Below are positions 1 to 5,911 of a stretch of 8,894 bases of DNA, one piece after another. Positions within the stretch are counted from its first letter, which is position 1. Each line of letters opens with the position of its first letter. This DNA is from Deltaproteobacteria bacterium (GTDB lineage: Bacteria; Desulfobacterota; DSM-4660; Desulfatiglandales; HGW-15), in assembly GCA_030671095.1 (NCBI GenBank), contig DAOVAK010000078.1:1-8894 (forward strand). The letters run 5' to 3'. Under the pieces are notes generated by a model. That model ran no database searches. It was not told the DNA's origin and was given only the letters and a program-made list of their open reading frames with translations. The position numbers and the translations under genes are program-made.

Positions 1-506
1 ATTGTCTCAAGGATTGTTCGATATCTTTCCTCTCTTTCCAGAAGCGTTTGCTCCGCTTGCTTTCGATCGGTGATGTCCCTCGCAATGCAGGCGATTCCAA
101 CCACCTTACCGTTTCGGACAAAAGGAGCGGCACTAACTTCACCAAACTTCCTGGTTCCATCCTTAGCGATAAATGCGTAGACCGAGGAAGGTATCCGTTC
201 ACCAGTCAAGGCACGCATCGCATCGGAGGTAGCCGCTTCCAAATACTCTTCTGCAACAAGGCCCAAATCTAGAAAGGATTCTCCCTTCAGTTCCTCAGGT
301 TTGTACCCTATTATCCTTTCCACTGAGGGGGATACGCTCAGAATCATCAACTCAGGGTCAATGGAAAAAATCACGTCGGATGCGTTCTCAAAGTGCAGGC
401 GATAGGTCTCCTCGTCATCCCTCAATGCTTTTTGAGTAAGCTTGAGTTCTTCCTGCAATTCTTTGAGCCTTTTTTTCAGTTCTTCATGGGTTGGTTTCTT
501 GGCCAT
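1..506 (-). CDS. PAS-domain sensor protein, N-terminal part (C-terminus beyond the window)
   Basis: A 168-codon open frame runs from ATG at 506 to the left edge without a stop, so the gene is partial at its 3' end. Residues 5-35 are charged and heptad-like (EELKKRLKELQEE), a short coiled coil. Residues about 35-152 form an S-box PAS domain, with YRLHFENASDVIF at the start, VERIIGYKPEEL (63-73) in the middle and the closing RDITDRKQAE (143-152). The coil then resumes and RYRTILE (161-167) looks like the start of a second PAS domain. No signal peptide or membrane segment is seen, so this is a soluble N-terminus. In this family such openings usually lead into PAS repeats and a histidine kinase, less often a diguanylate cyclase or sigma-54 regulator; the output domain cannot be read here. 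The start is supported by GGAG seven bases upstream. The ligand is unknown. Confidence 0.85.
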   Translation of the reverse strand, partial: MAKKPTHEELKKRLKELQEELKLTQKALRDDEETYRLHFENASDVIFSIDPELMILSVSPSVERIIGYKPEELKGESFLDLGLVAEEYLEAATSDAMRALTGERIPSSVYAFIAKDGTRKFGEVSAAPFVRNGKVVGIACIARDITDRKQAEQTLLEREERYRTILET

Positions 507-642
507 CAAAACACTCCAATTCAACTTGAGCCACATATCCCATTCGGAAAAATGAGGTTATCGAAAAGCGTCTCAATCCCCACGCTCATTCCATCGCTTA
601 TCCCCGACCGAAGGGTTCGCGGACTAAATCCCAAAAATATAT

Positions 643-671
643 ATTATAACATCATTAATGCCTGGTGAAAA
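643..671 (-). promoter_or_regulatory. Extended -10 sigma-70 promoter for the PAS sensor gene
   Basis: On the minus strand, TTTTCA (671-666) is followed by a 17-base spacer and a perfect TATAAT (648-643). A TG lies one base before the -10, giving the extended form TGnTATAAT, which offsets the weak -35. Transcription would start near 636 and leave a leader of about 130 nt before the ATG at 506. The surrounding DNA is AT-rich. The sensor gene therefore probably has its own transcript rather than depending on the lipoprotein gene upstream. Sequence-based call only. Confidence 0.5.
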
Positions 672-746
672 ACAGGGAATTATTGACATTACCATTCTCT
701 TGTCGGGGAAAAGACCAAATATGGGGGGATGGCATCTCTTTGGGGC

Positions 747-903
747 AAACAGGGCCAGAGGTGTTTTAGTGGAATCGAGGTAAATAACACCTTTGATCTG
801 TGATTGAGTGATCAGCGGTACATACAGGACAGACCTGACTTTCATCTTTGAGCTCATAAGACTCGCTTCTGTCAGGTCCGTTCAAAATATGAATTACAGT
901 CAT
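747..903 (-). pseudogene. Decayed FHA/GAF-domain gene remnant
   Basis: Two adjacent minus-strand frames each carry a piece of a recognisable domain. From ATG at 903 (AAGGA nine bases upstream) one frame reads MTVIHILNGPDRSESYELK. This resembles the first strand and turn of an FHA domain (usually ..LSGPDRGKSFELK..), but it soon turns into non-FHA sequence and stops at 766. The next frame, from about 857, reads KVRSVLYVPLITQSQIKGV and then IYLDSTKTP. This closely matches the last core strands of a GAF domain (RSVLCVPL..xxIGVIYLDS). The two overlap around GAGCTCAAAGATGAAA (about 840-855). The simplest reading is a large internal deletion that joined an FHA start to a GAF end out of frame. FHA-GAF proteins are usually regulators or cyclases. 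The domain matches are from memory and short, so this is tentative. An alternative is a chance match in the FHA frame, with only the GAF piece real. Confidence 0.45.
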
Positions 904-979
904 GGCTTATCATCCTTTTGCCCGGGAGACCAAGGATCGTTTGATCTTGCAGACCCACACCTACTGCCGAATACTACCC

Positions 980-1369
980 CTACATCTGGACCCGGCTCAA
1001 ATAATCTTTATAAACCTCCCGGTTAATGGAGGCATTTTCTGGATCTTCAAAAACCGTATCTAATGATACAGTCATCTCATCATTCCGAAAAAAATAGAAA
1101 GGAATGAGTTCTAACATGCCTTCATTGGCAAAGGCTTCAAGATAATTGGCTAAAGCCCCTGGGGATACATCTCTGAATCTAAGAGGTCCTTTCCTGACGG
1201 CAACAACAAAGGCATCCGCATCTGCATCCCCAATTTCGATGGCATAAAGAAAGGCCTCTCTTGATCCGTATTTCTCAATAGGTTCTTCCCTGAATCCAGA
1301 TTGCTTGCCTTTGGCTCCACATCCTAGGATGAGCAGGACCAGCAGAGCCAGCAGATAAAACCTCTGCAT
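980..1369 (-). CDS. Small outer-membrane lipoprotein of unknown function
   Basis: 129 codons. An upstream ATG at 1414 is in frame, but the ATG at 1369 is the better start. It has AAGGAGG seven bases upstream and begins a classic lipoprotein signal peptide: MQRF, a hydrophobic run at residues 5-15, and lipobox ILGC with the lipidated Cys at 17. The next residue is Gly, not Asp, so the Lol system would be expected to send it to the outer membrane. The mature part, about 112 residues, is acidic and mixed, with EKYGSREAFLYAIEIGDADA (about 32-51) and a C-terminal DTVFEDPENASINREVYKDY. I do not recognise the family. No repeats or cysteines beyond the lipid anchor stand out. It lies 91 bp downstream of murJ on the same strand, so co-transcription with murJ is possible. 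I see no obvious promoter or terminator in that gap. Confidence 0.75.
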   Translation of the reverse strand: MQRFYLLALLVLLILGCGAKGKQSGFREEPIEKYGSREAFLYAIEIGDADADAFVVAVRKGPLRFRDVSPGALANYLEAFANEGMLELIPFYFFRNDEMTVSLDTVFEDPENASINREVYKDYLSRVQM

Positions 1370-1460
1370 CCTCTTCCCTCCTTCTCTATTGTTGGCGATC
1401 GCAGTTGTGCACACCCTCTAATAGACGCTGAGACTTTGATAATCTGCGGTCAAGCTGCCT

Positions 1461-3059
1461 TTAAGATTTCGATCTCTTCAGGAGCGGTTTGACCATACCC
1501 AAAACGGATGACAGTTCAGGGCAACCCAAGACCCTTGCCACGACAAAGTAAATGAGCGCACCGACTAGCACAAACCCCACCAAGCTAGCGGCCTGGCACC
1601 ATCTTCCCAGTTCCGGGTTCGGCATCCACCATCCATAATAGATATAACCTATTCCAAGGCCCATCACTATTGTAGCCAATAGGGACTTGCCCACAGATAG
1701 AAGGATAGGTCCAAGATCCCAGATTTTTATCTTTCTCTTAAAAAGGAACACGAGTAGCGCGAACTGCAGCGTTGATGCCAAGGAAAGAGCAAAGGCCAAT
1801 CCTCCTTGCTTCAGGGGCCCCATCAAGAGAAAGCTAAAGACCAGGTTGGCAAATATCGCTGCAATCCCTATTTTAACTGGTGTCTTGGTATCCTGAAAGG
1901 CATAGAATGCAGGTAGCATTACCCTTATCCCCGAGAAAGCCCAGAGTCCCAAGGCGTAAAATAGAAGCGCTCGGTAGGTCATAGCCGTGTGGGAGGCTTC
2001 AAACGCTCCTCCTTGAAAAAAAACCTGAATGATTGATTCTCCCAGAATGATGAGGCCCACCATGGACGGGATGGTTATGAAAAAGACCAGTCTTAAAGCG
2101 TGGCCGAGGGTGTCTCTGAATTCATCGAAGTCCTTTTCAGCGGCCTTTCGTGAAAGAGATGGAAGGACCGCTGTGCCAATGGCAATGGCGAATACGCCCA
2201 GTGGAAACTGCACAAGCCGATCAGCGTAATAGAGCCAAGAGACGCTTCCATCCACCAAGAAGGAGGCTAACAGTGTGACAACAAACTGATTTACCTGATA
2301 GATGGCAGAGCCAAAAATGGCCGGAAGCATGAGTAATCCGATTCTTTTGAGACCAGGGTGATCAGGCATCCACTTGGGAAATAAGGACAGGCCCTTCGAA
2401 AGAACCCAAGGAATCTGGAGAGCCACCTGTAGTATGCCCCCCACAAGGACTCCGATAGCCACGCCCACTACGGGTTCAGAAAGATGGGGTGAAAGCCACA
2501 GCGTGGATGCAATGATTCCGATGTTCAGGAATATGGGGGCTGCGGCGGGTGCTGCAAAGTGCCGCATAGAGTTAAGAACGCCCATAAAGAAGGCCACGAG
2601 ACTGATAAGAAAAATATACGGGAAGGTAATCCGCGTAAGAAGAACGGTAAGGTCGTATTTGATCCCGAAACCGCCAAAACCGAAGGCCTGGATCCTCACG
2701 ACCCATGGAGAGAGTAGTATGCCAGCTAGGGTGACAACCGCTAACGCGATGGAGAGGAGGGTCAGAACTACTCTAGCAAGCTGGAAGGCATCCTCTTTCG
2801 TTTTTTGAGCCAAATACTCTGTGAAGACTGGAATAAAGGCAATAGTGAGCGATCCTTCTGCAAAGAGACGCCTGAGCAAATTGGGGATACGGAAGGCGAC
2901 GAAAAACGCGTCTGTGACAAGTCCGGCGCCAAAAAATCTGGCCACCACGATGTCACGGACAAGGCCAAGGATCCGACTCAGGAAGGTAAAGAATCCCACC
3001 GTGCCCGCCGCCTGACTGACCTGTTCTCTCTCATTTACGGAGATGTCTGAATCGCTCAC
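1461..3059 (-). CDS. murJ: Lipid II flippase MurJ (MviN)
   Basis: This inner-membrane protein flips lipid II from the cytoplasmic to the periplasmic face for peptidoglycan assembly. It has 532 residues, close to the usual 510-530, and hydrophobic segments throughout that fit the 14-helix MOP-superfamily fold. The family's N-terminal signature is intact: FLSRILGLVRD (26-36), then TDAFFVAFRIPNLLRR (49-64) and LFAEGS. By alignment from memory, the functionally important residues of E. coli MurJ (Arg18, Arg24, Asp39, Arg52, Arg270) correspond to Arg29, Arg35, Asp50, Arg63 and Arg281, the last in YYADRLVQFPLG. All are present, so the protein should be active. The start is GTG at 3059, with GAAGG six bases upstream. 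It is divergent from rpsT across a 217-bp spacer, and the lipoprotein gene follows after 91 bp. The short soluble N-terminal extension (residues 1-14) is unremarkable. Confidence 0.96.
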   Translation of the reverse strand: MSDSDISVNEREQVSQAAGTVGFFTFLSRILGLVRDIVVARFFGAGLVTDAFFVAFRIPNLLRRLFAEGSLTIAFIPVFTEYLAQKTKEDAFQLARVVLTLLSIALAVVTLAGILLSPWVVRIQAFGFGGFGIKYDLTVLLTRITFPYIFLISLVAFFMGVLNSMRHFAAPAAAPIFLNIGIIASTLWLSPHLSEPVVGVAIGVLVGGILQVALQIPWVLSKGLSLFPKWMPDHPGLKRIGLLMLPAIFGSAIYQVNQFVVTLLASFLVDGSVSWLYYADRLVQFPLGVFAIAIGTAVLPSLSRKAAEKDFDEFRDTLGHALRLVFFITIPSMVGLIILGESIIQVFFQGGAFEASHTAMTYRALLFYALGLWAFSGIRVMLPAFYAFQDTKTPVKIGIAAIFANLVFSFLLMGPLKQGGLAFALSLASTLQFALLVFLFKRKIKIWDLGPILLSVGKSLLATIVMGLGIGYIYYGWWMPNPELGRWCQAASLVGFVLVGALIYFVVARVLGCPELSSVLGMVKPLLKRSKS

Positions 3060-3089
3060 TGAAAACCTTCAAAGCTCCCCTAATCGGTT

Positions 3090-3136
3090 GTGCCAAGGTG
3101 AGGGCACGCCCCTTTTCTGTGGGGTGTAATCACACC
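3090..3136 (-). promoter_or_regulatory. Three tandem small hairpins in the murJ leader / rpsT-murJ spacer
   Basis: Three inverted repeats lie side by side: GTGCC/GGCAC (3090-3094 and 3103-3107), CCCC/GGGG (3109-3112 and 3121-3124) and GGTGT/ACACC (3123-3127 and 3132-3136). The last two share bases 3123-3124, so they cannot both form fully. None is followed by a T-run, so they are not intrinsic terminators. In a murJ transcript starting upstream they would sit in its leader, ending about 30 nt before the start codon. As DNA, the 14-base GGTGTAATCACACC could be a small operator. No function can be assigned from sequence alone. Confidence 0.3.
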
Positions 3137-3200
3137 GAGTCTTTTGAGGCTGGATTATTTAATTTAACGCCTTTAAGTGAATCCCTGTAAGCATTTAACC

Positions 3201-3229
3201 TTGACAATTGAAGGGAATTTACTTAGAAA
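3201..3229 (+). promoter_or_regulatory. Sigma-70 promoter of rpsT
   Basis: A perfect TTGACA (3201-3206) is followed by a 17-base spacer and TAGAAA (3224-3229), a 4-of-6 match to TATAAT. The upstream DNA (about 3150-3200) is AT-rich, as expected for a strong ribosomal-protein promoter with an UP-like region. Transcription would start near 3236, leaving a leader of about 40 nt before the TTG start at 3277. Confidence 0.6.
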
Positions 3230-3260
3230 GAGAGTTTTGGTCAATTTTAACAAATTTCAC

Positions 3261-3279
3261 AGGAGGAGTTCAAAGTTTG
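3261..3279 (+). promoter_or_regulatory. Strong Shine-Dalgarno and TTG initiation site of rpsT
   Basis: AGGAGGAG (3261-3268) precedes the TTG codon at 3277-3279 with eight to ten bases between, and the next codons read ATHKSALKRA, the standard S20 opening. This fixes the start at TTG rather than at the in-frame ATG at 3208, which lies between the promoter boxes and upstream of the predicted transcription start. Confidence 0.85.
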
Positions 3280-3546
3280 GCAACCCATAAATCAGCCCTC
3301 AAAAGGGCGAGACAGAGCAAAACAAAAAGATTGAGAAATTTAGGTTACAAGACCAAGGCCAAAAGAGCGGTCAAAGAAGTAAGGTCTGCCGTGAGCAATA
3401 ACTCGGCAGATGAAGCGAGAGAGAGCCTTGTACGGGCCGTTTCCATCATCCAAAAAACCGCCTCCAAGGGTGTCATTCATAAAAACAAGGCCTCCCGCAA
3501 GATATCCCGTCTTACCCGCCAGGTAAATAAGCTCACATCTTCATAA
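3277..3546 (+). CDS. rpsT: 30S ribosomal protein S20 (bS20)
   Basis: bS20 is a primary 16S rRNA-binding protein that helps assemble the body of the 30S subunit. The product has 89 residues, close to the family's 86-88, is very basic and is almost wholly helical. It begins (M)ATHKSALKRARQSKTKR and includes KTKAKRAVKEVRSA and, near the end, GVIHKNKASRKISRLTRQVN. All three segments are bS20 signatures, the last (GxxHKNKAxRxxSRL) being the strongest. The start codon is TTG, as in E. coli rpsT, where the weak UUG start is tied to translational feedback by S20; the same control is plausible here but not shown. It is the only plus-strand gene in the window and has its own promoter. It ends 6 bp from the holA stop in tail-to-tail orientation, with no evident terminator. 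Confidence 0.97.
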   Translation: MATHKSALKRARQSKTKRLRNLGYKTKAKRAVKEVRSAVSNNSADEARESLVRAVSIIQKTASKGVIHKNKASRKISRLTRQVNKLTSS

Positions 3547-3552
3547 AGGATA

Positions 3553-4560
3553 TCAAGCACAGAGAGCGAATACCAGATTTTCAAGGACTGGCTTAGCGCG
3601 TGAGCCCGATTTCAGCAAGCCATCTGTCTTATAGAGAAGATCTACGCCCCTCTCCAGGTCCTCTGTGGACCAGTATTGTACATGCCTCGCAAAATCTCTG
3701 GCCGAAAAGTCTGGTAGGCCCAATTTTTTGGCCACCTCCCTAATCTGTCCCCCCTTTGAGAGTATGGATTTCGTTTGCCACATGATCCTGATCTGCCTGT
3801 TCAGCATGCCGAGGATCCGCAGGGGGGCATCCTTCTTGTCTTCCTCTTCCAAGAACCTGTTCAAAACAGCCAGGGATTCATGACAATTCTTTTCAGACAC
3901 CTTGTTCATGAGTTCAAAAATGGTGTAAACCCGGCTGTGAATGGCAAGCCCTTTCACCTGCTCCACGCCCACCATCTCTTCACCATACCTGAGATTGAGC
4001 TTTTCCAGCTCAGCATATAGGTCCCTGAGGGTGTTGCCCACGATCTGATGGAGGTATGCAGAGGCCTGACCATCTATCTTCAGCCCCAACTCCCTGGCCG
4101 CCCCTCTAATCCACGGTACAACCTGGCTCTCCCGCAGTTTCGTGAAATTAACCGCTCGGCCCTGTTCCTTGATCCGTTTATAGAAGCTTTTGCGGAAATC
4201 TGTCTTGGTAGCGATAAAAATCAGGCAGGTCGTGTCAGCAGGTTTTTCGAGGTATGGCAAAAAAGTCTCCAGCTCACTGGTTCTGAAATTCTCTGTCCGT
4301 CTCACGATAATCAGCCGGTTTCCGGATAGGAAAGGGAGAGAACGGGCTCGATTGATTATTTCTGCTGGATCCGTCTTCTCCCCGGCATAGAAGATTTCCT
4401 GATTGAAATCCCTCGCCGATGCGGAGATGAAATCATTGCGAATTCTGTCCAGGATCTTTTCTAACCTGAATTCCTCAGGCCCATAAAAGAGATAAAAGGG
4501 GGCCAGTTGCCCATTTTCCAGGGATTTCAGGAGATCCTCTGGTGGCAAATCCCTGGCCAT
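3553..4560 (-). CDS. holA: DNA polymerase III subunit delta
   Basis: HolA is the wrench of the clamp loader: it binds the beta sliding clamp and opens it so that it can be loaded on DNA. The product has 335 residues, typical of the family (330-345). The N-terminal domain begins with the degenerate nucleotide-binding loop FYLFYGPEEF (22-31), which in delta subunits does not bind ATP. It is followed by the clamp-binding region, the lid (LREL-type helices, QASAYLHQIVGNTLRDLYAE) and the helical collar domain with LRILGMLNRQIRIMWQTKSI. The C-terminus ends in LENLVFALCA. The ATG at 4560 shares its A with the stop of lptE (TGATG), and AAAGG lies five bases upstream, so translation is probably coupled to lptE. 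The lptE-holA pair is conserved across many Gram-negative bacteria, usually right after leuS. Confidence 0.95.
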   Translation of the reverse strand: MARDLPPEDLLKSLENGQLAPFYLFYGPEEFRLEKILDRIRNDFISASARDFNQEIFYAGEKTDPAEIINRARSLPFLSGNRLIIVRRTENFRTSELETFLPYLEKPADTTCLIFIATKTDFRKSFYKRIKEQGRAVNFTKLRESQVVPWIRGAARELGLKIDGQASAYLHQIVGNTLRDLYAELEKLNLRYGEEMVGVEQVKGLAIHSRVYTIFELMNKVSEKNCHESLAVLNRFLEEEDKKDAPLRILGMLNRQIRIMWQTKSILSKGGQIREVAKKLGLPDFSARDFARHVQYWSTEDLERGVDLLYKTDGLLKSGSRAKPVLENLVFALCA

Positions 4561-5144
4561 CAGAACCTTTCCATGGTTTTAAGAAATATCCTGTTTGCAA
4601 GCTCCCGTGCAATGATCTCCAGGGCCAGCCGTTGATTAAACTGGGTGACAAGGGGGTCTTCACTTACTTCAAAGATCGCCATCTCTTCCATAGCCTTCTC
4701 GTGCCAGATCACCTTTCCTGTCTTCGTGTCCGTCAGTCGCATGTCCAGTTTAAGTATCAGCCTTCGGCTCCTTGTCTCCTCGAAGGTGGTAACAATGCCA
4801 CTAACCGTTTGTTGCTCAATTCTATAACTCAGGGGCACAGTTCGGATCTCATATACCTGTCCCGACAGAACGGCCTGGGCCTGCTCCATGGATACGAGGG
4901 TGACCCTACCCTGACTTATGAATTTATCCCTGACAATTTTTGTAAAGGATGCCTCAAAGCCTATGTCTGACGACGTGCTCTCTATCATGGGTATGGCCAA
5001 GCTATCCAGCCTGATACCCATTGGCTCCCCTGTGGCTCGAAAAGAATATCCACAACTCGTGAATACACATCCCAATGCAAGCATAATAATCCCCAAAAAT
5101 AGGGGAAAAATTCGATACTTAGGTTCGATCATTCCATTAATCAT
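4560..5144 (-). CDS. lptE: LPS-assembly lipoprotein LptE
   Basis: LptE is the outer-membrane lipoprotein that plugs the LptD barrel and helps insert lipopolysaccharide into the outer leaflet. The product has 194 residues. A hydrophobic signal peptide (13-25) leads to FTSC with Cys31, followed by the CGY that marks mature LptE proteins (CGYSFR). The body has the expected features: LDSLAIPMIESTSSDIGFEA, then alternating strands with LILKLDMRLTDTKTGKVIWH, and a C-terminal helix with LALEIIARELANRIF. A second possible lipobox, LALGC26, lies five residues earlier. The start is uncertain. ATG 5144 has AAGGA only two to three bases away, and ATG 5132 has it about 13 bases away; either leaves a workable signal peptide. 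The gene starts 5 bp after the CoA-transferase B stop (TAAAGGAAATG) and overlaps holA by one base, so it is probably translated within that operon. Confidence 0.92.
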   Translation of the reverse strand: MINGMIEPKYRIFPLFLGIIMLALGCVFTSCGYSFRATGEPMGIRLDSLAIPMIESTSSDIGFEASFTKIVRDKFISQGRVTLVSMEQAQAVLSGQVYEIRTVPLSYRIEQQTVSGIVTTFEETRSRRLILKLDMRLTDTKTGKVIWHEKAMEEMAIFEVSEDPLVTQFNQRLALEIIARELANRIFLKTMERF

Positions 5145-5149
5145 TTCCT

Positions 5150-5911
5150 TTATCCGAACTCTGTCCGGCGGACGTCATCTGGATCTATGGCCCTGATGAG
5201 CTCGATGATTTCCGGACCCGGAACCGGTGTTACGGTCGCATCAGGGGCCACCAGGAGATCGAAACCTGTCTTCTGCTTAATCTCATCAACGCTATGTCCA
5301 GGATGATAAGACTGGATCTGCATGACACGGCCTGGATTCTTGAAGTTCATCACCCCAAGATTGGATATGACCACCAGTTCGTTCTTCTTGCACTCTTCAG
5401 GGCGGGTGTTATATCCCTGGCCAGTCACAAAATCCACCTCCTCAACGAAGACACGACTGCTGTGTCGGGCGATCCAGACGACCACCTTTGGCGTGATAGG
5501 CATCAGAAAGGCGGAGGCTGCCCCACCTGGGAGCTGAACCTTGGGCCGGTCAATGTCTCCGATTACGCTGAGATTAGTATTTCCGTGGCGGTCGATTTGT
5601 GCGGCGCCTAGGAACATCACATTCAACTCCCCCCGCTGAGCCAGATCAAATGCCTCGTGCAGCCCGAAGTAGGCCACCGCATTTCGATTCAACCTGACAT
5701 CAAAGGATGAGGGATAAATCCTGTCCAGCTCAGGGTCCACCCCTTCTGCTCCAGAAATATAGGCCATATCCGGTGCATGGGTCTTTCGGGCAACGCTCAT
5801 GGCCAGTATCGGCAAGGGGGAAGATACCCCATGCAGGACTGTATCAAGGTTCTGAATCTCCGAGGCCATGGCGTAGATCATCAGATCGGATATCTCAATC
5901 TCTTCGTTCAT
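5150..5911 (-). CDS. Family I CoA-transferase, subunit B (glutaconate CoA-transferase / IpdB-like)
   Basis: 253 residues, the usual size for the beta subunit of the GctAB/IpdAB group. It carries the family's APD (46-48), FLGAAQIDRHGNTN and SVIGD segments, an FVEEVDFVTGQGY segment, VVISNLGVMNF, and near the end ELIRAIDPDDVR, all with counterparts in GctB of Acidaminococcus and IpdB of Mycobacterium as I remember them. Family I enzymes pass CoA between acids through a glutamyl-CoA thioester on a Glu in this subunit (Glu54 of GctB, in ESG). Here the equivalent stretch is YISGAEGVD (51-59). Simple alignment on APD places Gly54 in that column, with Glu56 two residues on. IpdB also lacks the standard Glu, and its complex is a ring-opening hydrolase, not a transferase, so transferase activity is not assured. 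The start ATG overlaps subunit A by four bases (ATGA), with GAGGG seven bases upstream. Substrate unknown. Confidence 0.85.
   Translation of the reverse strand: MNEEIEISDLMIYAMASEIQNLDTVLHGVSSPLPILAMSVARKTHAPDMAYISGAEGVDPELDRIYPSSFDVRLNRNAVAYFGLHEAFDLAQRGELNVMFLGAAQIDRHGNTNLSVIGDIDRPKVQLPGGAASAFLMPITPKVVVWIARHSSRVFVEEVDFVTGQGYNTRPEECKKNELVVISNLGVMNFKNPGRVMQIQSYHPGHSVDEIKQKTGFDLLVAPDATVTPVPGPEIIELIRAIDPDDVRRTEFG

Larger units (their letters stand above)
507..979. other. Non-coding stretch with a broken-gene remnant and a promoter
   Basis: These 473 bases separate the lipoprotein gene from the PAS sensor gene and hold no intact gene. About 904-979 shows no coding signal and no convincing terminator. 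About 747-903 carries the FHA/GAF-like remnant and 643-671 the promoter, both listed separately. The predicted leader (507-636) shows only a 4-bp stem (CGAA/TTCG near 610-622). I saw no known riboswitch or RNA gene in it. Confidence 0.6.

Noticed and set aside
683..688. Perfect TTGACA on the plus strand
   Set aside because: No -10 box lies 16-18 bases downstream and no plus-strand gene follows.
1396..1404. GCGATCGC palindrome upstream of the lipoprotein gene
   Set aside because: A single octamer with no second copy nearby and no adjoining motif; chance is sufficient.
1370..1414. Upstream in-frame ATG for the small lipoprotein
   Set aside because: It would put 15 polar residues before the signal peptide; the ATG at 1369 has AAGGAGG at ideal spacing.
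2374..2808. Plus-strand 144-residue open frame inside murJ
   Set aside because: It is a shadow of murJ: no ribosome site and low-complexity basic sequence with no family resemblance.
3208..3276. In-frame ATG at 3208 extending S20 by 23 residues
   Set aside because: It lies between the promoter boxes, before the predicted transcription start, and the extra residues are not S20-like; the TTG at 3277 has the ribosome site.
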